Position numbers and translations under genes: made by a program
NCBI RefSeq assembly: GCF_963678635.1
Contig: NC_087066.1
Coordinates: 1,955,745-2,019,744, forward strand
Length of the DNA: 64,000 nt
Reading direction: 5' to 3'
Source of the DNA: Symsagittifera roscoffensis
Taxonomy: Eukaryota; Xenacoelomorpha; Acoela; Convolutidae
In this document: positions 11,074 through 21,124 of the stretch, piece by piece
Layout: each line of letters opens with the position of its first letter
How positions within the stretch are numbered: the stretch's first letter is position 1
Notes under the pieces: model-generated
Told to the model about the DNA's origin: nothing
Database searches by the model: none
Seen by the model: only the letters and a program-made list of their open reading frames with translations

Positions 11074-11917
11074 TGTGCCAGTCGGTCATATTTGGAAGTT
11101 TGACCTTGAGGAACACGAGATATGTGGTTTTGGAGTGGAATTTAGTTTTTCAAAAATTCGAATGGAGCCTGTCATGCTCAGTTTTCTCGCGACAACTGAA
11201 AACATAATAAAATAAAAGCAGAACAACCGAATTTACAATTGCGGGAAAGTGACAAAAAACAGCGGGAAAAGGCTATTCGCAATTTCCGAGATAATAATAA
11301 AGAACCACGAGAGTAGAGCTGTCCTATCTTGATATAGGAGACAGTGATTACAAAAGAAGATCTCAAGTTAGCTGAACCAGAGTGAGCCTTCGGTGGAAAG
11401 GTGGAGAACCGAAGTGTACCAATGGTTCAGTACCAAAACTTCATTCTTGAGATAAAACTTGTTCGATTAGAACTTAATGAATTAAACTTAATTCCCCGAT
11501 CATTCTCGAGTTGCTCACTAATCTAGTTACCTTTAGTTCTCGAGTGTGCTGCTATGTAAGTACCTAATTTACTTTTCCCGAGTGTGTTTTATGATTGTTA
11601 TAATGAGATAAGGCGAGTTTTAGTTTGATCCATCTGAAATGGATCAAAGTTCTACTGTCTAACAAAAAAGTAACTTGATGGATTGTTCTGACCCGGTTTT
11701 TAACGGCGTTCGTGTATTTTGGGTATTTTGAGACCTAAGTATGGGACATTGTTATTTCTATAGTGGGGGATATTTTGGTAGTGGCCTTTAAGCTGTAACG
11801 GGTTTTAGTCTCATGTCGCAAGTGAACCGAATTGGCTCCGACCGTTTTGAGATAGAAAAACAAAGGAGATAGTGTCCCTGACTCTTGAGCCAATGGTTAT
11901 AGGGCCTATTTTTCTTA
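11074..11917 (+). repeat. 5' LTR of element B, end missing
   Basis: It begins TGTGCCAGTCGG and matches the LTRs at 55983, 722 and 60534. It stops at TTTTTCTTA, about 45 bases before the LTR end seen at 56778, where it runs into a copy of ORF2 sequence. Confidence 0.8.
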
Positions 11918-12237
11918 TGACGCGAGCGCAGCAAACGGAAGAGGCGTATCCTGACCTCAGTAATCTGAAAAAGGAACTTGAGAGGGCGCAAAGGGAGAAG
12001 AACAAAGCGAATCTTGACCGGGATCAGGCGAAGCTCGAGAGGAACCAAGCGAATTTGGAGATAAATCAGACGATCATTGAAAGGGACCAAGCGCGGCGTG
12101 ACCTTGATATGCTGAAGGCCGAGCACCAGCAAGAACAAAGGGTGCGAGAGAATGCGGCGAATTGCGAGCAAATAAACTCGGAGCTTGAGAAAATCCAAAG
12201 GCGACAACGAGAGCTCGACATGCAAAAGGGAGCCAGG
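11918..12237 (+). pseudogene. Displaced ORF2 coiled-coil fragment
   Basis: About 320 bases homologous to 47093-47405 of ORF2. It starts at ACGCGAGC and ends shortly after GAGCTCGACATGCAAAAG. The translated piece has the characteristic DRDQAKLERNQANLEINQ helix. It sits between the LTR and the leader, which is not its normal place, and so reports a recombination or template switch. It is not a functional gene. Confidence 0.75.
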
Positions 12238-12649
12238 ACCACGTGCGGGAAATGCGTGGCAATCAGGTACCAGACGTTTTTTTCGACAAAAGGTTGACAT
12301 CTGTCATCTTTGAATTTTAGGTGGGCAAGTCTCTGTTTTTTCTTTTTTTTTCTTTTTCTGTTTAAATTTTTACGTTTTGGTAAAAAATTGTTTTTGGTTT
12401 TTTGAACGAACAGGTGATCACAAGAAACCTGCAAAAAATTTTTGGTTTCAAATTGATTGAAACATCGAAAAGGAGTTAATTACAGGGAGGTCGGCAATTT
12501 GAAGCATTTGGCCATTAAGAGAGGGTTTTTGGGAAAATTTATACTATGGCTCAAGTGGTGGTACAAGGTACAGTGATTCAAGAAGTCCCTACGACGAAGG
12601 AAATCCTACTGCTCAGACACTTGGTGACAAGTCTGGGGACAGTACCAAA
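12238..12649 (+). other. 5' leader of element B, unique part
   Basis: No convincing ORF. It contains poly-T runs near 12330 and AT-rich sequence. A primer-binding site would be expected near the LTR end, but that junction is destroyed here. Confidence 0.5.
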
Positions 12650-13245
12650 GATATCATGGGACAGTGCAGTGTGGGGACGGTGCAGTCGTGGGACGGTCTT
12701 AGGACAGTATAGTCTTGGGACAGTCTTGGGACGGTGCAGTCTTGGGACAGTCTTGGGCCAGAGCAGTCTTGGTACAGTCTTGGGACAGTATAGCCTTGGG
12801 ACGGTAGGGTCTTGGGACACTAGTCTTGGGACAGTGGTCTTGGGACAGTGGTCTTGGGACAGTGGTCTTGGGACAGTGGTCTTGGGACAGTGGTCTTGGG
12901 ACAGTGGTCTTGGGATAGTGGTCTTGGGACAGTGGTCTTGGGACAGTGGTCTTGGGACAGTGATCTTGGGACAGTAGTCTCGGGACAGTGGTCTTGGGAT
13001 AGTAGTCTTGGGACACTAGTATTGGGACATTCGTCTTGGGATAGTAGTCCTGGGACACTAGTCTTGGGACACTAGTATTGGGACACTAGTCTTGGGACAG
13101 TAGTCTTGGGACAGTAGTCTTGGGACAGTAGTCTTGGGATAGTAGTCTTGGGATAGTAGTCTTGGGATACTAGTCTTGGGACACTAGTCTTGGGACACTA
13201 GTCTTGGGACACTAGTCTTGGGACAGTAGTTTTGAGACACTACCA
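12650..13245 (+). repeat. 14-bp minisatellite in B leader
   Basis: About 40 head-to-tail copies of a 14-base unit, GTCTTGGGACAGTG and variants (TAGTCTTGGGACAC). Early units (12650-12830) are more degenerate and the middle units are homogeneous. Scattered degenerate units continue to about 13400. Apparent ORFs through it (LGQWSWDSGLGT-like) are only translations of the repeat. Confidence 0.95.
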
Positions 13246-13617
13246 GGAAGTACGGGGACAGTACCGAGCAGTCTTGGGACAGTAGAGAGAAAGCTTGGGA
13301 CAGTTCAAAGAAGAATAGGGACGGTAACTGGAAGACTTGGAACGGTTTAAAAAAGTGGGGTGGACGGTACTGTAGAAGTACTAGGACAGATTGAAATAGT
13401 TAACCACGGAATTTAATATAATAAGACTAGTCGGGACGTTAAATCGCGATAAACCCGATACAATTGTGATGACGAATAAATAAATTTTTTCATAAGGCTT
13501 GAAAGGGAACAGGAAACGTTGTTTTTTTTTACATTGTAAGTTTCATTTTACTATTTTTTTTTCTCACAAGAGAATTGTGTACATAGTAATACTATAAATA
13601 GGAATAATTGTAAATAA
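13246..13617 (+). other. Leader between minisatellite and gag (element B)
   Basis: AT-rich non-coding sequence with a poly-T near 13529 and 13552. No ORF or structural signal is evident beyond stray repeat-like GGGACAGT and GGGACGGT words. Confidence 0.5.
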
Positions 13618-14303
13618 GATGATGAGACGTAGCAGGGTACCGGTGGCTGAAAAAAGATCTACTGAATCAAAAACAAAGTATAACTCATCACTACGTAAAA
13701 TGACATCAATGGACCCAAAGATAACAAAGAAGAACTTTTCAGTTATCATGGTCAGCACGAGGAGTAATACAGAAAACAAGACGAAAGACGGTGCTTAAGA
13801 GAAACAAACGGAGCCTGCCATTGAGATCGATCTAGAGACACCAGACCAGAGTGTGGATGAGGTGGAAAAGAAAACGACGGAGTCAACACCGATGCCGAAT
13901 GCAGAAGAACCCAATCCAAAGACAATGGAGTTCTCGCCGATAGACACTGTGGAAGACACAACGGGCAACACGCCAGAAACGGTGAAGGAGGATTCTCAAG
14001 CAAAAAGATTGTCTTTTGCTGAAAGCTTGGCGATGATGGTCTGAATGAAGTCGAGGGACGCAGTAGCGGAATAACTGAAAGCCGAGAGAGGCAAAACATC
14101 ATTTGGGACAGTTCTCACAAAAACGACAGATGCCGACCAAAGCGAAGACCAATTTCAGACCGGGAGCAGCAGACAACAACAGGGCAACAGTGGACATTGA
14201 AACAACTTCTCTTGAGCTGGGCGATTTGATGGCAAAGCTAGATCAACTCGACAAGAAACTGAAGCACAGCGAGGAGGATAGAGAAGTAATAAAAAAGAAT
14301 TAA
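13618..14303 (+). pseudogene. Gag N-terminal region (element B)
   Basis: The reading frame opens with ATGATGAGACG at 13618 and stops near 13797. Open pieces 13853-14044 and 14103-14303 follow in the same area. The composition (Glu/Lys/Asp/Thr-rich, with helix LMAKLDQLDKKLKHSEED) and position match the N-terminal Gag ORF of C (39556-41034), including the short shared motif TRS near the start. Low-complexity N-terminal Gag regions are weakly conserved, so the call rests largely on position. Confidence 0.5.
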
Positions 14304-14390
14304 CATACAACAAACACGAGTACCTGGACAACTATTTCAACCTGGCCAGGGCAACTGAGGAAAAGATTCAGCAGATGTCAGACAAGGTAA

Positions 14391-15353
14391 ATGCCACTGA
14401 CGAAGAACGAGAGAAGACCATCAAAAAAAGATTTGCAACTAATGAAAAAACGATATGATGATGTCAACAGGCAGTTGGAGAGTCTGGAAACGAGGATGGA
14501 CGCAATGAGCAGGAACCAGGCTGAAAGTTTATGTGCAATACAGGCAAAATTGGATGCAATCGTGAGAAACTCCACGTCACAAGACAGGCCGGCAGCGGAT
14601 CGCACGCAAGGCAACAGAGTTGACTTCTTGGAACCACAACGGAACAAACGGCAATCGACACCGTTGCCTTTAACCCGGGATGCGGTGAGCTGCCAAAATG
14701 CGGTAACCCGGGATGCAGTGGCTGCCAAAATTATTATGAAAAAAGGAACAGTAAATACAACGAGTGGTCCAGGGGACTCCACGACTCACAGCAACGCAGG
14801 GCCAGATGCCATGACGTGGGTAAACACTTGGGAGATGATGAACAGGACACTAGAAGCCTTCGCTACAAGGAACACTGACTCGAGTGATAGAGGAGGGGGC
14901 AAGTCCAGGAAAACATTGAAAAAGCCGTAAGAATTCAAGGATGATTCGGCTGGATGTATTGACACTTGGGTAGAAGTTATGAGATTACGTTTAGAACAAG
15001 ACAACTTGAATGATGAGAGATAAGCCTGCACAGCGATACCCAGCAACTTAGAATGCACGGCGTTGAAATGCGTGGTTGCAAAGAAAGAAGGAGAACGCGA
15101 CACCGCGGATAAAATCTTCGAAGTATTGTTGAATCGATTTGGATCGGGCATAAAGGGTCACCAAGCGATGATGCGATTTGAAAAGAGGAAGCAAAGGGAC
15201 GATGAATCGATTGATCGGTTCCTGGATGACCTTGAGAGCTTGAGAAGAAGGCGTGACCCTGAGAAGTCGACGAACAGAAGAAGCTTTAGCATCGCCTCGA
15301 AGTTCATTGATCGGGTAAAGAGTGATGACTTGAGAACAATATTAGAAAGATAG
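14391..15353 (+). pseudogene. Gag capsid region (element B)
   Basis: The piece 14391-14930 carries a coiled coil (LESLETRMDAMSRNQAESL) and a small 33-base tandem duplication near 14677-14735. The piece 15063-15353 is the capsid-like core: FEVLLNRFGSGIKGHQAMM then FEKRKQRDDESIDRFLDDL, the pattern of the Ty3/Gypsy Gag family. It is homologous to 38900-39400 in C. Stops at 14930 and 15023 interrupt it, and a gap removes the residues between EDLS-like and the final NC part. Confidence 0.75.
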
Positions 15354-15372
15354 CGCACCGACTCCAGAAGAG

Positions 15373-15915
15373 ATGAGACAGAAGTCGAGAGAGTACATGC
15401 TGATGAAACCCAAGAAATACTCGTATTCAGATAACAGGAATACGCAAGGGGGAGCCAACCTCAAAGGTCGTCATGGTACAAGCCTAGAGATGACATGGAC
15501 AAACGTAGATCATGCGCGAATTGCGGGTCAGCTGATCACCACGTGGCTGATTGCACAACATACAAACAGGGCATGAAGAGTCTGGGATACGCACCAGATG
15601 AGGAGGACTTGAGCCAGATGGAAGAGCACGAGTACTATAGTGGCTTAATCATCAAGATAGGTGCAAGATGCTTCTTCTGCAATCAAGAAGGGCACCTCAG
15701 GATGGATTGTCCTTTGTTTTGGGAGGCGGTCAAGGACCAGAGTCACCCCAAACAAAAATTGCCATTAGCGGCGGTGCAGAATCAGCGGAATAGACAAACC
15801 GAGTTTGAAACAAAAAAATTAGGAGCACCGAGTACGGAACTGCCTACGAACACAGTGAAAGCTGTAACGCAAGTTAATATTGCATTAGAAGCCACAGCCA
15901 GGAAGCCACAGCCAG
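15373..15915 (+). pseudogene. Gag nucleocapsid with two CCHC zinc knuckles (element B)
   Basis: Two CX2CX4HX4C knuckles are visible: CANCGSADHHVADC at about 15513 and CFFCNQEGHLRMDC at about 15672. Nucleocapsid knuckles bind genomic RNA. The frame opens after a short deletion at 15353. Downstream the reading frame runs into the second minisatellite patch, replacing about 150 residues (such as the VISGQRFGMVPQG region) that lie between nucleocapsid and protease in C. Confidence 0.8.
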
Positions 15916-16092
15916 TATTGGGACACTAGTCTTGGGACAGTAGTCTTTGGACAGTAGTCTTGGGACAGTAGTCTTGGGATAGTAGTCTTGGGATAGTAGT
16001 CTAGGGATACTAGTCTTGGGACACTAGTCTTGGGACACTAGTCTTGGGACACTAGTCTTGGGACAGTAGTCTTGGGACACTACCAGGAAGTA
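15916..16092 (+). repeat. Ectopic copy of the 14-bp minisatellite between gag and protease
   Basis: Nearly identical, unit by unit, to the last part of the leader array (13074-13250), including the order of GGGACAGT, GGGATAGT and GGGACACT variants and the exit sequence ACACTACCAGGAAGTACGGG. It is a transferred segment, not an independent array. It replaces element sequence. Confidence 0.9.
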
Positions 16093-16239
16093 CGGGTAGT
16101 TGTTGTTGATTGTCCTAATCATAGGGACAAAATTTGTATCTAGAGACGATTTAAGAAAATTAAAGATTCATCAGGTCTTGTTAAATCACTTAAGTCAGAG
16201 ACGGATCCGATTGGGACAGAGGCAGACGTATCAGCACAC

Positions 16240-16992
16240 GTGCTTGACATAAGTGGCAAAAAGACTCACTTGCGTGGGTTGCTCGATACTGGTGCGGTCT
16301 TGAGTGTAATACCAACCGAAACTTGGGAGCGAATGGGCTTCAACAAAGATGACTTGATAGATTCGAGAATACGGTTGTCAGCAGCCATCAAAGGGGCGCT
16401 GCGGGTGCTAGGCAGGACACCAATAATAGCCCTAAATCTGAGGGAACGCAATCTGTGGATGAGCTTTCTTGTAGTAGAAAACCTGGACGAGTCTGACCAA
16501 TTCATTTTAGGCAGGGACTTCATCAGGAACTTCGGCGTAACGATTGACTTAAACAATGCGATGTTCAGGATAAGAAACCCGGATAGGAGGTACGCAATAA
16601 AACCGGTAAATTTGATAATAGCGAATGAAATTAAAGCACTGGTATTCTTGAGTAGGAGGGCGAGGCTAAAGGCGAACGAAGCAGCAATCGTAAGCTTGCA
16701 GATGAAAAATTACAATGAACTAAGTGACAACAAGCAGGCGTGCAGAGTCCCGAATCCTAATAGTCAAAGTTCTGCTGTTTTAGGAAGATCCTTCTCGATA
16801 ACGAAGAGCGGCCTCTGCGTCAGTGTCTTGTTGATTACTCTTGATATACCAATCACGATACAGAGGGGAGGAAGCTGGGATATGCTTTACCCGTTAAAAC
16901 TCGATATGAAAGGACTGAGAATTCAAAACAAAATGATGTTGTTGATTGTCCTAATCATAGGGACAAAATTTGTATCTAGAGACGATTTATGA
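16240..16992 (+). pseudogene. Aspartic protease copy 1 (element B)
   Basis: Retropepsin-like. The active site is in GLLDTGAVLSVIP (DTGA) about 14 residues in, and the later block is FILGRDFIRNFGVTIDL. It ends RDDL at a TGA that overlaps the ATG of copy 2 as ATGA. At its upstream side the unit has GATTTAAGAAA instead of GATTTATGAAA, so the frame does not begin with the ATG used by copies 2 and 3. The unit length (836) is not a multiple of three, so the copies cannot be translated as one chain. Confidence 0.8.
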
Positions 16993-17828
16993 AAATTAAA
17001 GATTCATCAGGTCTTGTTAAATCACTTAAGTCAGAGACGGATCCGATTGGGACAGAGGCAGACGTATCAGCACACGTGCTTGACATAAGTGGCAAAAAGA
17101 CTCACTTGCGTGGGTTGCTCGATACTGGTGCGGTCTTGAGTGTAATACCAACCGAAACTTGGGAGCGAATGGGCTTCAACAAAGATGACTTGATAGACTC
17201 GAGAATACGGTTGTCAGCAGCCATCAAAGGGGCGCTGCGGGTGCTAGGCAGGACACCAATAATAGCCCTAAATCTGAGGGAACGCAATCTGTGGATGAGC
17301 TTTCTTGTAGTAGAAAACCTGGACGAGTCTGACCAATTCATTTTAGGCAGGGACTTCATCAGGAACTTCGGCGTAACGATTGACTTAAACAATGCGATGT
17401 TCAGGATAAGAAACCCGGATAGGAGGTACGCAATAAAACCGGTAAATTTAATAATAGCGAATGAAATTAAAGCACTGGTATTCTTGAGTAGGAGGGTGAG
17501 GCTAAAGGCGAACGAAGCAGCAATCGTAAGCTTGCGGATGAAAAATTACAATGAACTAAGTGACAACAAGCAGGCGTGCAGAGTCCCGAATCCTAATAGT
17601 CAAAGTGCTGCTGTTTTAGGAAGATCCTTCTCGATAACGAAGAGCGGCCTCTGCGTCAGTGTCTTGTTGATTACTCTTGATATACCAATCACGATACAGA
17701 GGGGAGGAAGCTGGGATATGCTTTACCCGTTAAAACTCGATATGAAAGGACTGAGAATTCAAAACAAAATGATGTTGTTGATTGTCCTAATCATAGGGAC
17801 AAAATTTGTATCTAGAGACGATTTATGA
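16989..17828 (+). pseudogene. Aspartic protease copy 2 (element B)
   Basis: Same as copy 1 with the start MKIKDSSGLVKS. DTGA is present, 14 residues after VLDISG. It overlaps copy 1 and copy 3 by four bases (ATGA). The copies differ by few substitutions (for example A/V in SRR(A/V)RLKANEAA and Q/R in SL(Q/R)MKN), so the duplication is much younger than B's divergence from C. Confidence 0.8.
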
Positions 17829-18586
17829 AAATTAAAGATTCATCAGGTCTTGTTAAATCACTTAAGTCAGAGACGGATCCGATTGGGACAGAGGCAGACG
17901 TATCAGCACACGTGCTTGACATAAGTGGCAAAAAGACTCACTTGCGTGGGTTGCTCGATACTGGTGCGGTCTTGAGTGTAATACCAACCGAAACTTGGGA
18001 GCGAATGAGCTTCAACAAAGATGACTTGATAGACTCGAGAATACGGTTGTCAGCAGCCATCATAGGGGCGCTGCGGGTGCTAGGCAGGACACCAATAATA
18101 GCCCTAAATCTGAGGGAACGCAATCTGTGGATGAGCTTTCTTGTAGTAGAAAACCTGGACGAGTCTGACCAATTCATTTTAGGCAGGGACTTCATCAGGA
18201 ACTTCGGCGTAACGATTGACTTAAACAATGCGATGTTCAGGATAAGAAACCCGGATAGGAGGTACGCAATAAAACCGGTAAATTTAATAATAGCGAATGA
18301 AATTAAAGCACTGGTATTCTTGAGTAGGAGGGTGAGGCTAAAGGCGAACGAAGCAGCAATCGTAAGCTTGCGGATGAAAAATTACATGGAACTAAGTGAC
18401 AACAAGCAGGCGTGCAGAGTCCCGAATCCTAATAGTCAAAGTGCTGCTGTTTTAGGAAGATCCTTCTCGATAACGAAGAGCGGCCTCTGCGTCAGTGTCT
18501 TGTTGATTACTCTTGATATACCAATCACGATACAGAGGGGAGGAAGCTGGGATATGCTTTACCCGTTAAAACTCGATATGAAATGA
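17825..18586 (+). pseudogene. Aspartic protease copy 3 (element B)
   Basis: Third protease copy, DTGA intact. It ends early at a TGA after LKLDMK, where copies 1 and 2 read GLRIQNK. Downstream the original junction to the RT region is kept (KSETDDGLSSC). It is the unit physically next to reverse transcriptase. Confidence 0.8.
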
Positions 18587-18659
18587 CTGAGAATTTAAAA
18601 AAAAATGATGTTGTTGATTGTCCTAATCATAAGGACAAAATTTGTATCTAGAGACGATT

Positions 18660-19101
18660 GAAGAAAATTAAAGATTCATCAGGTCTTGTTAAATAACTTA
18701 AGTCAGAGACGGACGATGGGCTGTCGAGCTGTTCGAAATTTCCGGAACGGCCCACACTAGACGAAACGCAAAGTGATAAACCGGTCTTACGGGAGATTGA
18801 ACATTTGAGGTGCAAAATAACAGACGAACAGCTCGAAGCCATTGAGGACGTACTAGAGCGGAACGAGGAAGTTTTTTCGAGGCATAAGGCAGACATCGGG
18901 TGCTGTAATTTTGTTGAGCATGAAATAGAACTTGAGGAGAATGCGGTACCGCACAGGGAGGGGGCTAGGCGCATGACCCCACACAAATCGGATGCGTGTA
19001 GAAAAGAGATCGAAACGTTACTAGAGTATGATATGATAGAACCATCCAAATCAACGTGGGCGTGTGGAGTAGTGATGGCCAAAAAGAAAGGCGACCATTA
19101 A
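18660..19101 (+). pseudogene. Reverse transcriptase N-terminal part (element B)
   Basis: The region with HKADIGCCNFVEHEIELEE, REGARRMTPHKSDACRKEI and the fingers segment WACGVVMAKKKGD is characteristic of Ty3/Gypsy RT. It ends at a stop at 19101. The following segment, which in C encodes LRFCCDFRY, PIPRID and motif A (LDLGSAF), is damaged at 19102-19231, with only a remnant just before 19160. Confidence 0.8.
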
Positions 19102-19231
19102 CTAGGATTGATGAGAGCCTCTCGAAGTTAGGTGATGCAAAGTTTTTTTTACGACTCTTGATTTAGGTTCGGCCTAATGGCAGGTACCGCTGAGGAAGCA
19201 GGACAGGGACAAGACAGGGTTCGCCTGTGAG

Positions 19232-20119
19232 TTGGGTCTATTTCAATGGAAACGGATGCAATTTGGTCTTTGCAATGCCACCGCAATATTTCAGCGATTG
19301 ACGGCACACGCACTAATAGGTGTGACGAAGAAGTTCGGCAATCTGGTAATATGCTATCAGGATGACGTGGTAATAGCGACGCCCACCCTAGAAGACTACA
19401 TTGAGAGACTTGACGAGGTGTTTGCATGTATGAAGAGGTCGGGGCTGAAGTGTAAACCATCAAAGTGCGAGAAACTCAAGGACTCGATAAAATACTTGGG
19501 AAGGATGGTGGACAGGCACGGCATCATACCTGATCCAGATGCGGTAGAAGCAGTTCTTACTTGGAAATCGCCGAAAACGGCACACCAGTTGATGAGCTTC
19601 CTGGGTTTTGCGAATTACTACAGAGAATTCATCAAAGGCTATGCAGACAAGGTATACCCGATGCAACAGTTAATGAGACACAAGGGTAAGAAGTTCACGT
19701 GGAACAACGCGGTAGAAGAGTCTTTCCAGAGAATAAAGAAAGAGTTGTGTGAGGCACCAGTACTAGGTATGCCAACTGAGAAAGGGATGTACGTGCTGGA
19801 CACGGATGCGTTGGTAGTAGCGATTTCTGGAATTCTTCATCAAGAACAAGAATGGAACGCCAAAACAGTCTTGATACCAATAGCGTACGGAAGCAAAGTC
19901 TTAAGTGACACGGAAATGAAGTACGGGGCACCGAAAGCAGAGTTGTTCCCGGTGGTTACCTTTGTCGAGACGTATAGAGCATACCTAGGCAGCGAGCCAT
20001 TCAAGCTGCGAGTCGACAACAGGGCACTAAGCTGGCTGAAGACGTACTCAATGGACCAAAGTTACATTGGGAGGTGGATAGTTCGCTTGGATGGGTACAA
20101 CAAAGTAATTGAGCATTGA
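19232..20119 (+). pseudogene. Reverse transcriptase palm/thumb and RNase H (element B)
   Basis: Palm region LFQWKRMQFGLCNATAIF, motif C as YQDD at about residue 42 (C and A have YVDD), PSKCEKLKDSIKYLG and the thumb GFANYYREFIKGYADKVYP. RNase H follows: LDTDALVVAISGIL, YGAPKAELFPVV and VDNRALSWL, ending at IEH where a TGA cuts off the HQNADSLS motif. With motif A damaged upstream and YQDD at the catalytic site, this copy is unlikely to polymerise. Confidence 0.85.
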
Positions 20120-20726
20120 ACACGAGACAAACATCAAAACGCTGACAGCTTGAGTAAGAAGACCGAGTTCTACGAGAGACAAGAACAAAGGGAGGCGGAT
20201 AGACCTAAAATCAAGGATGGCTTCTCCTTCATGGATAAGGAAACGTACGACAGTCTTCCACTCACGAGATGGCTGGATAAACCAGGCAAACCGATTGAAG
20301 ATCACCCCGAATTGCCAAAAGAACCTCCGGAGAAGACGGTCTTGAAGAAAAAACGAGGAATGCCGATAGGGATAATACTCAAGTCTAAGATTGTGAGGGA
20401 GACGCTCAAGGCAAAAGGCTATGATCTTAACCAGGTAGAAACGGGAGATGCACAGATAGATGATGACTTAATGAGGTTACTCGAGAAACTAGCAGAGGAT
20501 AAACCCGTGATCCAAGAAAAGGGTAAGGAGGAACCGGAAGTCACAATACTGCGAAGGAGTGAAACAGTGGGCAATGCAGACTCTTCAAGAGGAAGTGTTA
20601 CTGATAGCAAAGATGTTGTGCGGTCACTGGTTGACAAGATCCCTGAAAGCACTCTTGAGCAGACTCAGATTAGGAAGAAGAAAGTGGCGGTCAAAGAAAA
20701 AGCTGAACACCTGGGTCTAGATCAAG

Positions 20727-20740
20727 TGTCCGGAGAGTGG
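20727..20740 (+). promoter_or_regulatory. Internal PPT-like sequence, variant (element B)
   Basis: TGTCCGGAGAGTGG, one base off the PPT core. It is read as SGEW. Confidence 0.35.
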
Positions 20741-20780
20741 TCCAAGTCCACAGAAGAAGAAGAAACCGGAGAAGAAAAAT

Positions 20781-20797
20781 TGTCCGGGGAGTGGGAA
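20781..20797 (+). promoter_or_regulatory. Internal PPT-like sequence (element B)
   Basis: TTGTCCGGGGAGTGGGA (starting at 20780-20781) contains the PPT core GTCCGGGGAGT and is read as LSGEW. The same 17 bases occur at 45553 in a different frame. Confidence 0.5.
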
Positions 20798-21124
20798 GAA
20801 TGGGATAAGCACTCAGATGAGAGCAGCGACAATCATGATAGTCTATGCATGATATTGGCGGAAGAGAAGATTAGACACCGCGACAGGGAATTACAAACAG
20901 ACCCATCCTTAGGAACGTACAATCTGGACGTACAAGGAATACGAGGTGGTGAAGAACTTGAAATAATTGCGGTTTCGAGGAAACCATTCAGAGAGCTATC
21001 ATGCAACTCAATTGTCAGAACGAATCTGGTGCCAGAAGATGATATGAAGATTGTGAGGAGGATAAAATGCGTGAAGCTGAATGATGACATCCACAACCCT
21101 GGGGAAATGAATGGATAGATCATG

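Larger units (their letters stand above)
16101..18712 (+). repeat. 836-bp tandem triplication of the protease region
   Basis: The word TGTTGTTGAT recurs at 16101, 16937, 17773 and 18609, exactly 836 bases apart. There are three full units and a partial fourth ending about 18712 at GAGACGGA. The join links SETDPIGTEA with SETDDGLSS, and the shared GAGACGGA at the breakpoint suggests microhomology-mediated or unequal duplication. Units differ by only a few bases. Confidence 0.95.
20120..21118 (+). pseudogene. Acidic Pol linker between RNase H and integrase (element B)
   Basis: It starts with the RNase H end HQNADSLSKK, then a segment rich in Lys/Glu with LPLTRWLDKPGKPI and two copies of an SGEW word (KLSGEWEEWD and VSGEWSKS). 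It then runs to SRKPFRELSC and the pre-integrase segment IHNPGEMNG. No enzymatic motif is seen. The SGE words lie on PPT-like DNA (20727 and 20781). The length, about 330 residues, is much more than the short tether in ordinary Gypsy elements. Confidence 0.7.

Noticed and set aside
12546-13075. Apparent ORFs with repeats like VLGQWSWDSGLGT on both strands
   Set aside because: They are translations of the 14-bp minisatellite in several frames; no start context or conservation.
12650-13245. Possible CRISPR array
   Set aside because: Units are contiguous 14-mers without unique spacers, and the context is eukaryotic retrotransposon.
16266-18228. Three identical 96-residue antisense ORFs
   Set aside because: Shadows of the triplicated protease on the opposite strand; they repeat only because the DNA does.
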